Source of the DNA: Melanocharis versteri
Lineage: Eukaryota > Chordata > Aves > Passeriformes > Melanocharitidae
DNA: 64,000 nt
Direction of reading: 5' to 3'
Assembly: GCA_013397845.1 (NCBI GenBank)
Contig: VZTG01003219.1
Location: 224,745 to 288,744, forward strand
A program made the position numbers and the translations under genes. Below are positions 1-12,500 of the stretch, in pieces (position 1 is the stretch's first letter; each line of letters starts with the position of its first letter). The notes under the pieces are model-generated. The model was not told where the DNA came from. It saw nothing but the letters and a program-made list of their open reading frames with translations, and ran no database searches.

Positions 1-117
1 AATGCTCCCAGGGATGCAGAGGGTGGGACTGTTGGAGTGTCTGTGCAGGGCCAGGAGCTGGGCTGGATGATCCCTGTGAATCCCTTCCCACTCAGGATAT
101 TCCATCATTCTACAATC
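1..117 (+). mobile_element. CR1 LINE 3' end fragment
   Basis: 3'-end CR1 sequence (GCAGGGCCAGGAGCTGGGCT ... ATTCCATCATTC), the same subfamily as the copies at 14985 and 50930. The 5' part runs off the window. Confidence 0.8.
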
Positions 118-372
118 TGCTGCAGAAGAGAGAAGGATTTCTGCAGACTGCATAACTGGCTCGGAAATACAAAACTTGAGGGATTGCTCCCCCTGCACCC
201 CTGCGCTGCAGGACCTTTAGAAGGCTGACACAGAGCACTGAGTGCCTGCCTGCCTCCAGGGCTCACTGCCTGTGGAACAGCAGCTCCAAACCATCCGGGG
301 CCATCACCTGGCAGTCGGGGGCAGGATTCCAGCAGCTCTCCCTCCGAACCAGAGGCACAGCTCCCTGTGCAC

Positions 373-539
373 CTGGCTGGGCAGGGGCAGGGACACGACA
401 GGCTCCGCTTGGCTCCGTGCCCTGGGACAGCCACGGGTGATGTCCTGCAGGATGCCAAGGGCTCTGGGCCCTCTCACACCCAATGCCAGCACTGGGGGCA
501 CCTTGCCAGGCTCTGAAGTGTAGGAGGAAGGCAGCTTTT
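373..539 (-). CDS. DNAAF8: DNAAF8 coding exon 15 (NDK-like, 3' limit uncertain)
   Basis: Residues 841-896 if the donor CAG then GTGCAC at 371-372 is used. Acceptor TTTGTTTCCACAG. The carried G makes the first codon GAA. VPPVLALGVRGPRALGILQD resembles the NDK strand-helix G-P-V-L-A-L-x-G...A. Alternatively this is the terminal exon, with a TGA at 304-306. I see no poly(A) signal beyond, so more exons off the window start are possible. Confidence 0.65.
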
Positions 540-3500
540 CTGTGGAAACAAACACACATGTAAGTAAAACATGGAACAACCCACCCCAAAGTCATTCACT
601 CCGCTCAAGGGCTCTTTTCAGATGTCAGAGCCAGACCTCAGCAGAGGAACCACCTGGTTACCTGTAATGGGAATCACCTGGTTACCTGTAATGTGAACCA
701 CCTGGTTACCTGCCCTGTGAATCACCGGGTTACCTGTAATGGGAATCCATCACCTGGTTACCTGCCCTGTTAATCACCTGGTTACCTGTAATGGGAACCA
801 CCTGGTTACCTGTAATGGGAATCACCTGGTTACCTGCTCTGGTAACCACCTGGTTACCTGCTCTGGTATCTACCTGGTTACCTGTACTTGGAATCACCTG
901 GTTACCTGCTCTGAGAATCACCTGGTTACCTGTAATGGGNTACCTGTAATGGGAATCACCTGGTTACCTGCTCTGGGAATCATCTGGTTACCTGCCCTGG
1001 GAATCACCTGGTTACCTGCTCTGGGAATCACCTGGTTACCTGTCCTAGGGGAGAGATGCTGGCAGCACCTGCACACTTGTACCCAATAGCAAAGCTGAGG
1101 TTATTCAAGGCAGTCTGTTGAAGAAAGAGGAATTGGTTGCCTCATGTTTGCTGTGAAAAGTTATTACAGAGCAGGTGATCCACTGGAAGTGTCCCTGCCC
1201 GTGGCAGGGGCTTGGAACTTGGTGGTCTTTAGGGTCCTTTCCAGCCCAAACTGTGACTCTAAGCCAGCCTTTCAAGCTCCTCTTGTTCATGACCACAAAG
1301 CGAGGCTGGGGGATTGAAGTACAGACAGGACAAGAACAGGGGCCTGAGGAAAGGGATGTTTTTGAAGGAGACCACAAACTGGAAATCTGGGGATTTCTTT
1401 TCTACCTTATTTCCTTTGCATCAAATACAGATATTGTACAGTGCTGTAAGATCCAGGCAAATATTTGATTTGCCACCTTTAATTTTCTGCCAGGTTTTGA
1501 ACCCTGACTTCCCTTATGTCCTTCAACAACTCTTCCCTGTGACTCTGGCAGACCTTTCTCCAGCATAGTTGGGGCCCAGGAAGTAACCCCAGAAAAAGCA
1601 AATTTGCCCCCTTTGTAGTTCTTACTGCAGATGTCAGAAAAAGCAGCAAGATGTGTGATTTTCTTCTCTTAGGTTTAAAAACATATTCAAATGTATAATT
1701 TCTTGCATAAGACTCAGAAGGCAGAACACAAATCTCCAGAGCAGGTAGATAATGGAGCAACTGGCTGTAAATATTTAAAATAGTAATTTTAGAGTTATCA
1801 AGCTAAGGGTAAAAATCTAATTTACAAACTTGCACAGCAGTTCTCAGCTCAAATGAATTGCCTCTTCATACGAAATGTTCTTAAATAATGGTGCATGGCT
1901 CAGAGCATTGAAGCAGATCTGCTGCCTGTCAGCTCCTAATGACTGCTGGTTTTATGGTTTTCTTACTCATTTCTGGAGCCCTCCTCCATTTCTCCAGCTC
2001 CCATCAGGAATGTGTTCCATGCACAGCACCCAGACAGCTGCAACTGCAATCCCATTCCTAAGGCAGTCTGCTGCTATTGCTTTCAAATGCAGAAAGGCAG
2101 CGAGGAGACTGGGGAATTTTCTCTGCTTAAGCTGGTCTTCATTTCCCTTCTGCCAGAGGAGAAGGAAACCCGTTTCCCTCCCTCTCAGCCTGCTTGTGCC
2201 TTTCCCAAGGGAAATGGATTGTCTGGGTGAGATGGTGGCACATCTGAACCTTCCAGGAGCATTTCCTGGCTTAAAAGGAAGCACAAGCCACAAGCAGAGG
2301 CAATCTCTGAACTCTGCAGCTAAGGGAACACCTGTTGCTCTGGAGTTGTGTTGCAGCAGCAACCAATAATATTCCACAATGCTTTAAGACAGCCTTCATC
2401 ATCTCTGTTTCTCAAATGGGAAAAACGAAAGACTTGAGTGGTACATGCCAATATTTGACACATTGGTGTCTGATGTTAAAGACTGTGTGATTTGAGTTCA
2501 GAGCCCCAAATTGTGTTTATTTATCTTATCCTGCTGGTCTCCCACCTTAGACGGGATTCTATTAAATAATGGGACATTTTGGTGATGGTTTATCAGCCAA
2601 TGCAATTACAGGACAGATAAATCAGTACTCCTGAAGTCCCAAAGGCAATGAGACAGGGGAATTGTGGAAAAGGCAGGCTGGAGAAACAATACATAATACT
2701 CTTTAGGTTTTTGTAGGTTTTCATTTTGTCCTAAGATTAGGAAAAGTCTTAAATAGTGAAGTTCAAAGTAACAGTGTTGGTCAATCAAGCAGGATGTTAA
2801 TTCTGATATTAGCTCTTCATCGAAACTCAGTATCAGTGGGGAATTAAATGATTATATTTAACTCACACGAGCCTATCTCTGGAGCTCAGGGCACTGAAAT
2901 GTGGGAAAGCTCACTGCAAAAGAACAACAGTTAAAGTTTGAGACCCAAAAACGTATCAAGGGTTAAAAATTCAGCTCATGAATATTCAACACTGGGAAAA
3001 GTCAAAGCTATTCTATAGTTTCTTCTGGGGAAGATACAGGAACTGATAAAGCAACCCTCATCCAAATCTGACTCTCATCACTCTTCACCTCAGTGCATTT
3101 ACAGATCTGTGCCTTCCTTGGCATCGTGGAAGCTCTGGAGGAGAAGCAGAGCTCACCTGAGCTCGAGAGCAGCAGGTCCTGCCCGGGGTAGAGCAGGCGG
3201 AGGCCGCAGACATCCAGCCCAGAGCCCAGCAGCAGCTGCAGCGTGTGATGGGTCTCCAGGGGACTTCGGAAGAGAGCCTCAAACAGCAGCACCATGGCAA
3301 CCTGGACAGCCAGAGAAAAACATGGAAAAACGAGGGAAACGCTCCCAAGCCCACCACAACCTCAGAGCTGCAGCCCTGCTGCTCACCTGCAGTTCCCAGG
3401 ATGGGTCTGCACTGCCAGAGCTACAGAGGGGCTTGGGTTTGGTTTCTGTTTATGTGCAGTTCACACAGAGGGCTCTTGGCTCTGGACTAAACCCCAGCTA

Positions 3501-6500
3501 TCAATGATAATTATAATTTAATCTATTTCTGCTGATATAACTTTGCCTTTTGTCACATAAACCTACCAGTAAAGAACTGCAAGGCCTCTGGGGCAGAGCC
3601 CACAGTGCATCCCTGCTGCTGTTAACTTTGTGCAATACCATTGGCCCATCTTTCTGGATGATTAAATAATAACAGACCAGCTGGTTGTGTCTCTATACCT
3701 TTAACAGCATCAAAATCAACACTAAAAAAATATCAAAAGGCAAACACATCACTGGTACTGTCCCAAATTTACATTTCAGAGTCTTCCTTATCAGCCTAAT
3801 CCAATTCAGCCCATCCTGATGTAGGAAGACACACACCAACACGTTCTGAAAGTTTATACCCAAAAGGGAAGCAAATTATTATTATTTTCCCCATCAGAGA
3901 GACAAATTATTTTAAAAAGCAAGTGCATTACAACAGGGAGTTCTGTGGTTCTGTGGATAATAAATTGTCTAGCTGGAGATCAGACAAGCTGATTTTCTGG
4001 CCCCAAATTTAGGCATGGTTCTCCTGGATGTTGAGCAGCCCAAGGATTTCCCCAGCTCAAGGTTTATGGCTGCAGCAAACGCCAAATGAATCCATCACTA
4101 CTGGACACTTGAAATGAAATGCTACTGCCCCATAAAGACATTATGAGGCTTTACCATCGTGATAAATGAAGATATAAATTTACTCAAATCATATAAAAGT
4201 GGTCTAATTAGGAATAAAAGCTCCATTTCTTTATGTTTGTCTATCTCAAGCTCTCCTGCTATTAACTCAGTATTCACAGCAGCCAGTAAGGAAGGATTTT
4301 CCTGTAGCTGCTCTGAGTCCCTGGGGCTGCCTGGGCTTGGGGCCAGCTGTGATAATGGAGCCATCCAGCACTGGGAAACCTCAGGAAGTGCCAGTCTCCC
4401 CTTTCCTCAGGAGCCTGGCACTTGGCTTTGCTCTCCATTGCAGCTTGGTTGAGCTGTGCCTGGCCTGGACTCGGACATCACCAATTCTGGGCACTGTCCG
4501 AAGCCTGGACTTTCTGCCCTGGCCTTGTCACTGGGGGCTCCCAGCTGCAGTGCTGTGCCCAGTTCTGGGGCCACCAACACAAGAAAGGTGTTGGCCTGGT
4601 GGAGCAAGTCCAGAGGAGGTCATGGAGATGCTCTGAGGGTTGGAGCCCCTCTGCTCTGGAGCCAGGCTGGCAGAGCTGGGGGTGCTCACCTGGAGAAGAG
4701 AAGGCTCCAGGGAGAGCTCAGAGCCCCTGCCAGGGCCTAAAGGGGCTCCAGGAGAGCTGGAGAGGGACTGGGGACAAGGGATGGAGGGACAGGACACAGG
4801 GAATGGCTTCCCACTGCCAGAGGGCAGGGATAGATGGGATTTTGGGAAGGAATTGCTCCCTGAGAGGGTGGGGAGGCCCTGGCACAGGATGCCCAGAGAA
4901 GCTGTGGCTGCCCCTGGATCCCTGGCAGTGTCCAAGGCCAGGCTGGTCACTGGGAGCAGCCTGGGATAGTGGAAGGTGTGGGGGGAGGATGGGATGGGCT
5001 TTGATGTCCCTTCCCATCCAAACCAGTCTGTGGCTCTGTGACCCTCAGCTGACCCCCGTTACTGCTGCTGGCCCTGCCCTGCTCTGCTCAACAACAACTC
5101 ATTTCACATGGGTGAGGTCCTGTACATTTTGTGCTGCACTCCTAAACAAGAGCTAATTGAAATCACCTTAACCTTCTCTTCTCCTAGGGTAGAATCAGTA
5201 GAATTACTCCCTGCTTGTTCATACAACACACACAGTTACTGAAGGTCAGGCAGTACCAGAACATTCAGAAATTTCTTAGAACGTTTCTGAGCCCAAGTTT
5301 AATCAAAGTTGTGCTGTTTGCTGGCTTACAGTCAAGTGGTTTCAGGTTATCAAAATTTTGTCTACTGTTACAGATTTGCACCTGGTTGGTAGCAATTTCT
5401 CCAACCCACACATTTCAAAGTTTAATCTTCTGTGGCTCAGAGCAATCAGCACATCAATACTGATGACATAAAATACTCAGCTGATATATTTAGGTCTGAG
5501 TGAAAAATACTTCAAGATCAGTATTTGTATCAAACCTCTACATTGAAATATTCCAGGGCACTTAATTGTCTCTCAGTGTCCCCCCTGAGCCCCCTCAGGT
5601 GAGGAAGGAGGGGGTTGGTTGTTGTTCTTTACCTCGGTGTCTGTGTCTCTGCAAGCCTCCATGGCACTGCTGTCAGGGAAGTGTTTGTCATCACTCTCAA
5701 CTGTCTGCCAGTAAAATCCCTTTGGCACTGCAAACACCTTCTCCACTGCCTGAAATGCACAAAGGACAGCTCTCACTTCCACGTTATCTTGGTCTCTTAA
5801 AATAAAGCATGAAAAACAGCATCTTACGGCCACAGAGCACACGAGGATGCAGCTGGTGAATTCAACTCAACCCAGCGTTGTTAATTTATATCATTTGCTT
5901 TCTTGAAGCTGTTCCAGTAGCTCCAATAAAGTGATATCCCAAGAATATGAATCTGCAACTGCTTCCCAAGAGCCTGAGCATTCCCAGGGTCCAACCCAGT
6001 GAGTCCCCAACACGCAGAGCACCCACGGACATCACCAGGAGCTGCATCCATCAGCTGAGACCTCAATTCTCCATGACTGTGCTGAGCACTCAGCAGAAAA
6101 GGGCTTTGTGAAAGCAATGCTCTAATTAACTAATCAAATGGAAGGGTAGGGAAGGGATTGCATGAACTGCTACATGCCTGTAGCCAAAATAGCACATTTC
6201 TGCTGTGCTCATGTCACCACAAGTGACACATATCCGTAAGTCTCATCGTGCCACATCCTCATGGATAGGCAAAAAACTGGCATTTTCGTTACAGCTCGAC
6301 ACAAGTGCAGCATTTCCCTGGCTCAGCACCTTATTTTGTTTCTCATCCATTTTCTGGGCAGCCAAGCAAGCAACTTGTACAAGTGCAAGTGTAAGGATGT
6401 GTCACTCAGGAGAATGTGCTGTGACTGCACGCTCTGTAAGCAAGGCCACAGTCCAGGGACAAAGGCAACCCTTGAAAGTCACGTTTGTCAGCTTTTGGTT

Positions 6501-9500
6501 TGAACATTCCAGAAATACAGATGCATTTAGGCAGAGTTCACAGTGGGTAGGAATCATTCCAGGGACGAAGGAAAAAAAAAAAACAAACAGTCACTTTTAA
6601 AACACAGGCTCAGGTGTAGCTCAAAGAGGCTTCACTACTTTTAAAGGCTCTACTTTGATTTACACCAGGTGTTAATTTGTCCTCACCTCATGTGGACTGA
6701 CCTTTTCAAAAACAGAAAAAGAAATTAATTTTCAACATGGTCTCATCAGGACTTTTATGATGGAGAGAAAAGGGGCTAACCCTGCAAGGAGAAGCATCCA
6801 CTCTGCATTATGAGCTCCATATAATGCTGTTTAATTGTGTAATCACCTGAGAGATTTCGGGTGCACTGCTTGGCAAATGACAGGCACTTCAGAGCATTCC
6901 ACAAATGTTTCAAAGTAACAACCAGAAAATGAAATTAATTTGAATATTAAAACCCCTCTGACAACTGCCTTTCCACTTCAGTAACCTTTTGTGTTGTCTC
7001 CTTCCTCTATTTCCTGTGCTTCATGAGATATTTGCCGGAACGCAGAACTGGGGATTTCACTTTTCACCCTGTTTCAGCCAAATCAACTGCACCAAACCAA
7101 GAGCTCTGGCATCTCCCACGGGATCTGTCCATTCTGTCCTGCAATCCATCATTCCCCAGCCTCCCCTGCTGATGTTACACTTGGTTGCTGTGGAAAGTAT
7201 CATCAGAGGAAAAGCGGATTTAAGGAAAGGGATCTTCCCCATCTCAGTGCATGATGCCAGCTCCTATCTGCAGCAGTGCACAGTGCAATGAGCCCAGACA
7301 AGCCCTACAAAGTGGGAATGCAGCAAAATCCCAGTTTCCTATTTCTTCAAGCTGTTCCTTGAACAAACCTCATGTCTGTGAATGTTCAGGAAGGAAAAGA
7401 AGGGACAAATGTGGTCAAACCAACACCAGCCTCTATTTCCACAGAAACCTGCAGGATAATCATCCAGCTCCAGGACACAGGGTGAAAAATCCAAGGGGAG
7501 CACCCTGGTGTAAGCTGTGGATCCATGGTGATCCCAGGATGCTGCTCCAAGGCCACACCTGGGAAGCAAGGCCTGTGGGAATTGCTCCTGTCATCTGTCA
7601 CAATATATTTTCCAGCAGCCAACCTGAATGGGAGTTCACAAACCAACAGAAAATGGAGCTTGAAAAGTCTTATTTCTCCCAGAAAATCCTTCTCCTCATG
7701 AATTAGAAAATAGACAGATGGCTGCAGGATGAGAGCCCTGCTTTGTCCAGCCTGGCTAAAACATCTCACTGGAGAGCTCCTGACACAGCCTTCCTATGCC
7801 ATGAGCAGGAAAAACAGGGAGAAGGTCACTTTCCCTGGGATGTAGGAGAGAATTGCACGGAGCCAGTCATTCTAATACTGAGCTGAGCCCTTTTGGACAC
7901 AAAACAGAGAGGGACCCTCTGCAGGCAGCTGCAGGAGCCCTCTCCTACTGAAATAACTTGGACACTATTTCTGTTCCTGACACTTTAGTGCTACTTTAAA
8001 TGTTCCACAAGAGGGTAGGTGTGAGAATTGTACTGGTTTCACCTCAGGGCTGGCTCCTCTCACTCCTCCAACATCACAGCAGCTGTAAATCCTTTCCCAA
8101 GCCTGTGGAAGCATCAGCTCTGAGTGCTGACCTGTACCCTGGTGGGAGGAGAGGAGACTCCCCAGACCTGCAGAATGGTGAAGAGGCAGCCCAGCCTTTG
8201 ATCCCTACCTGAAAACACCTCTGCAGTGAGGCTCAGAGCCCTGTACCAACCTCCCATCTCCTGGGAAAAGCCTTATCCCAGGGAGGAAGGCTCCCTGCAC
8301 TCAGCCAGCAGCAGCTGCACAGCCCCAGGGATACTCTGACTTCTGCTGTGACAGGTTTCAAACCCCAAGCTCATGGAACCATAACCATCCCCATGTGTGC
8401 CTGCAGGGCTTCTTACAGCACTGCCAAACTCTCCATCCTCACTGCCACGATCAGGATGAGCAGGGAGGGAGGGCACATCCATAATCTCCTGGTTTTAGTG
8501 ATTCCTTTTGGGCCAGTTTGGTTTGGGTGAGAGATTCTGACTTCTGCCACCTTAAGACACTGGAAAAGAGCACTTTGTGCCACAGCTAGGATTGAACACA
8601 CACCATTTTTTCCAAAAGCATTTAAAAGAAACCCCGAGCTCCTGCTTTGTTTACGACAGTATTACCCAGATGAAGGCAGACAGTTCCAGGAAGGAAATTC
8701 AGAGGAGAACAAAAACGTGCCATAAAATCCTCAGCAGAAGCAAGAATAAGCACATTTCAGAGGAGACTGGAGCTGCAGCAAAGCCATGAATATTTAACTG
8801 TCACACAGAAATATGACCAAGCCCGTGATCTCCTCTTTGTGCTTACAGTGTTTTCTGTTCCCATCTCTGACAACAAAGGAAGAGCTTTTGCTGTCGGGTG
8901 ATCTGAGAGTCTTTTAAGTTGCAAGGAGTCTTCCAGGCTGTTCCCAGCCCCAGCAGGAAAACAGAAACTGCAGGAAGAATCCCCATGTACTCCACAATCT
9001 CATCTCCTCACACACAAGGTACTTTCCAAGGCAGAGATCTGCTCAGCCATTATCTCTGTGGGACAACACCAAACCCCTCGGAGAAAGATGCTGCACTTCC
9101 AGTACCTCCAGAGGCAGGTGGGAGCTCTGCCCTGAGGTAACCTCTCCCTGCCAGCCCTGCTGAGCACATCAGGGGCAGCAGAGGAAGCACTTCTCTCTCT
9201 CTCTGTCACCCAGCAAGGCTCATGTCTGATGTGATTCACCAAATCCTGCCCCTGAATTAGGCAGCATCACTCTCAAACTCTCTCCTCTCCCTGCTGCCGC
9301 AGCACAGTTTTCCTTGTGGAATCCAGGTTAACAAAATGTTGGGTGTGTTCCCTGACATCTTCCCTCCCCACTGTGCACGTTCTCTTCAGATGGCCACAGA
9401 ATTTAGTACGGGAAAGTGGAGGCACCACAGGAAGATCCCAGGCAGCAAAAAGTCTGGGATAGAGAGGGCTCATCAAGGAAGACGTGCAGTTCTGGTGACT

Positions 9501-12500
9501 GTATTTCAGGTAGTTCAAAATGGATCTCACTCCCCCTTGCTCCCCTTCTGGATTGGGAAAGGGGTATCTTAAACCACAGAAGACAGAATGAGACAGTAGC
9601 TCCCAGCCTTTGTGCCCATCAGCACCAATGGCAAAGCACAGTACCTTGAGAGCTCTTTAAAGCTGCTCTTTTCAGGAATAATGAGTGATGGACACAATCT
9701 AAATGTGAGTTGTCAAATTTTAGGAAGAATGAAAACCTGTAATGTTTTATTCCTCTCCAAGCTATGCCTTCATCTTTGTGCCAGCTCTGGTAGACATCAG
9801 TGCAGTCCTTCCTCCTTCTAAAGGTCAGGAGTTTTTTTATTTACAAATGCCAGTGGCTGCCTGAACTCCAGGCTCCATGAAAATAAATGCCAGACTCCAG
9901 CAGGACTCAGCCAGGGCCAGGATGTCACTTTCTGCCTCCTGAAGATACAGCCATGCAGCTATGGGTTATATTCTATAAATGTAAATAGATGAAGTCCCAG
10001 GACAAACATTTCTCCCCCAGACAAGCCTTATCCATGTGGAATCACCAGCCAGATGTGCTCTCACCCAAGCTGTTGGCACAACCTGAGCAGGCTGCACAGC
10101 AGACTCAGGGTGCCAGCCAGGCAAGGGCTGACCCTTTTCACCAACTCAGATAAAGACAAACCACAGATGAAATTTGAGAGCAAAGGGCAGGATGAACCTG
10201 CCCTCGTGAGCCTCCTGCTTCACAGCTTCAGCCTGGATGTGCCAGCGCCGAGTGCTGGACTCCACAGCTGGCACTGCCAATGCTGCAGGACTCATCCTGC
10301 CAGGTCTGCTTTGGGTGAGCCCACGTGGAGGAGCTGTCCTGGGTGTTTTACCCCTCCCTAATGCCCAGTTCAGCTGCACAACAATCAAATCTTTCAAGCT
10401 TTGGAGGAGGAAGGCACAGCCCTGGGCCGTGAGCTAAATCTGGGAGCTCACAGCAATGCGGGGATCAGGTCTGGGAGCTGAGCAAATTGTGCTGCTCTCC
10501 AGGGAGCTCTGGCAGCATCTACACCCCAAAACATGGCCCAGCTTGGGTGCTGCTCACACAGCAGGAAATGAGAGAGAACGAAAGGGGCAATAACCCCAAA
10601 TCAAACCATAACTGCCACCAGCACAGCCACTGAACCACAGCAAATGCCAGCTCCTGCAGTCTGGGATGTGTGAAAGGCAGTGCCCACACAGCCACGGGCC
10701 TGGAGAGTCGGGTGAAAAGCTGATGTGGTAATGAGCAGCAGTTCCCTGAGCACGCCTCCCTCAGCACTGAAATTAAAAGAAGTTACAGCAAAAGACAGTG
10801 GAAGATGCTGAAGGCAACTCAGCAGGGCCAAGGCCACGGTGCTTGTCAATGAAATAATGTCACAGCACTCGGAGTCTAAACTCAGAGAGCTCAGAGCATT
10901 CTCACTGAGCTCATGCTGAAACACAGACTCACAGACCTGAAAGATCCTCTGGAAGCGCCTCCCACCCCTCTTCAGAGGCTGCACACAGAGCTTGGGAATC
11001 TCAGCTCTGAATCTGTGCCTCAAGTGCACAGAGCAACAAGTGCTGCATCCGGGGCTGCTTTTCCACAGGGATTTCGAATTTCAGCAGCAATGTCCAGCTC
11101 CTCATGTATCCAACATGGTTATTTCAGAATTTGAAATAAAATATGCAACTTTCAAAGCTTGCGTGTGTGAGAGCTCCTATGGCAACACAACTCCAGCAGG
11201 GAAAGCCCGAAAATCTGAAATTCCACATGAAAGAACTGCTCTACTTTCTGCCAGCCCCCTGCCACACATCAACCTTCCTGCTAGGTCAGTCTGTGCTGCT
11301 GGACATTTTCAGCAGGCCTGGGTTACAATATCAGGGCAAATTCAGCTCCCTGGACCCAGTTCTGGGATTCTTATCTACAATTAACCAGAAAAAAAAACCA
11401 AAATGGAGCTTTGCTTAAGCAAAAGGTAAGGAGGAAGCTTTGTGTAGACCTGCCCTTAATCACTACTATTTAAAAAACCCACACAAACTTTGTGTCAGAG
11501 CAGGGAAGCTACTAAAGGAGCAGCACGAGGGGAACTGATCACCAGGAGGTGCAATAAAATCAATTTTCTGGAACTTAAAGTAAAAAAATCTCATTCACCT
11601 TGACTTAGGGATGTCTGTGGACAGAGGAGGAGGGATGGAGGTTCCCCTTCTTCCTTAAAACCTCCCTGAAAACGCTGCTATGCCCTGACTCCTCTGTCCT
11701 GGCAGGAAACTGCACAGGTTGGGAGCTCAAGGAGATGCTCTGGAAGATGACTATCAAGGGCTGCAAAATGTCCCAGTGTCCAGAAAAACTGAGGGAGAGG
11801 AAAAGAATTCCAGCATGGACCAAAGAGGCATCAACAGGGGCTCTGTGTGTCATCTGTATCCCCAAGGTGAATGTTTGCATCCTGAGGCTCAGCAGCAGCA
11901 AGTACTTTTATTTTATGCTAAAATGAAGAAATCCTCTTTCTGCTGACAGGGGACCTTGCAGTTAATAGCTTCCACAGGGATGTTGTCACTCCCAACCCAG
12001 GCTGGGCTTTAATGACTGCATTGGGAGCTGCTGCTCCTATCAGGAGTGAATTGCTGCAGGTTAATAGGGTCTATGCACAGCACTCATAAAAATGCCTCCA
12101 AAACCCAGCACAGGCAAAGCAATCTGTTTGGGGTCCAGAACAGGCAGAAAATCCAGCAGACAAATTGACTGAAAACAAGACATTGGCTCACGCACTAACA
12201 AACAAAAAGCATAAAGGTTATTACAATTACTGCTGGCAATTGCTCTCCAGATCACACACAGAGCTGCTCAGTACACAACAGCTCCCCTCTCTCTCCATTT
12301 CTACCCATTTTTTCCACCATCCTGCCAGGATTTCTCTCTCAGACGCTGATCTACCTGGAGCAAAAGCAGGGATTCACTGCATGCTCCTCCAACATGTGGG
12401 AGCAGGTTCTTTGGGCTGCTGAGTTCAGTACACACTGCCTCAAAACAAATATAAATGTCCAAAAAGCAAAGCATGGATCACTGGCCTTGTACCAAATCTT

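Larger units (their letters stand above)
540..3156 (-). other. DNAAF8 intron 14
   Basis: Holds the minisatellite and a short CR1 fragment. From 1263 to 3156 I see nothing beyond unique intron sequence. Confidence 0.65.

Noticed and set aside
739..1089. Repetitive peptide frames through the minisatellite
   Set aside because: They arise because the 24-bp unit is a multiple of three. No gene context, and the frame is broken by an N.
4422..5156. 244-codon plus-strand open frame
   Set aside because: Mostly CR1 3'-end sequence, GC-rich, with no protein-like content.
5750..5790. Longer version of DNAAF8 exon 13 using the acceptor TTTTAAG
   Set aside because: It would need a two-base carry, while exon 12 ends in phase 0.
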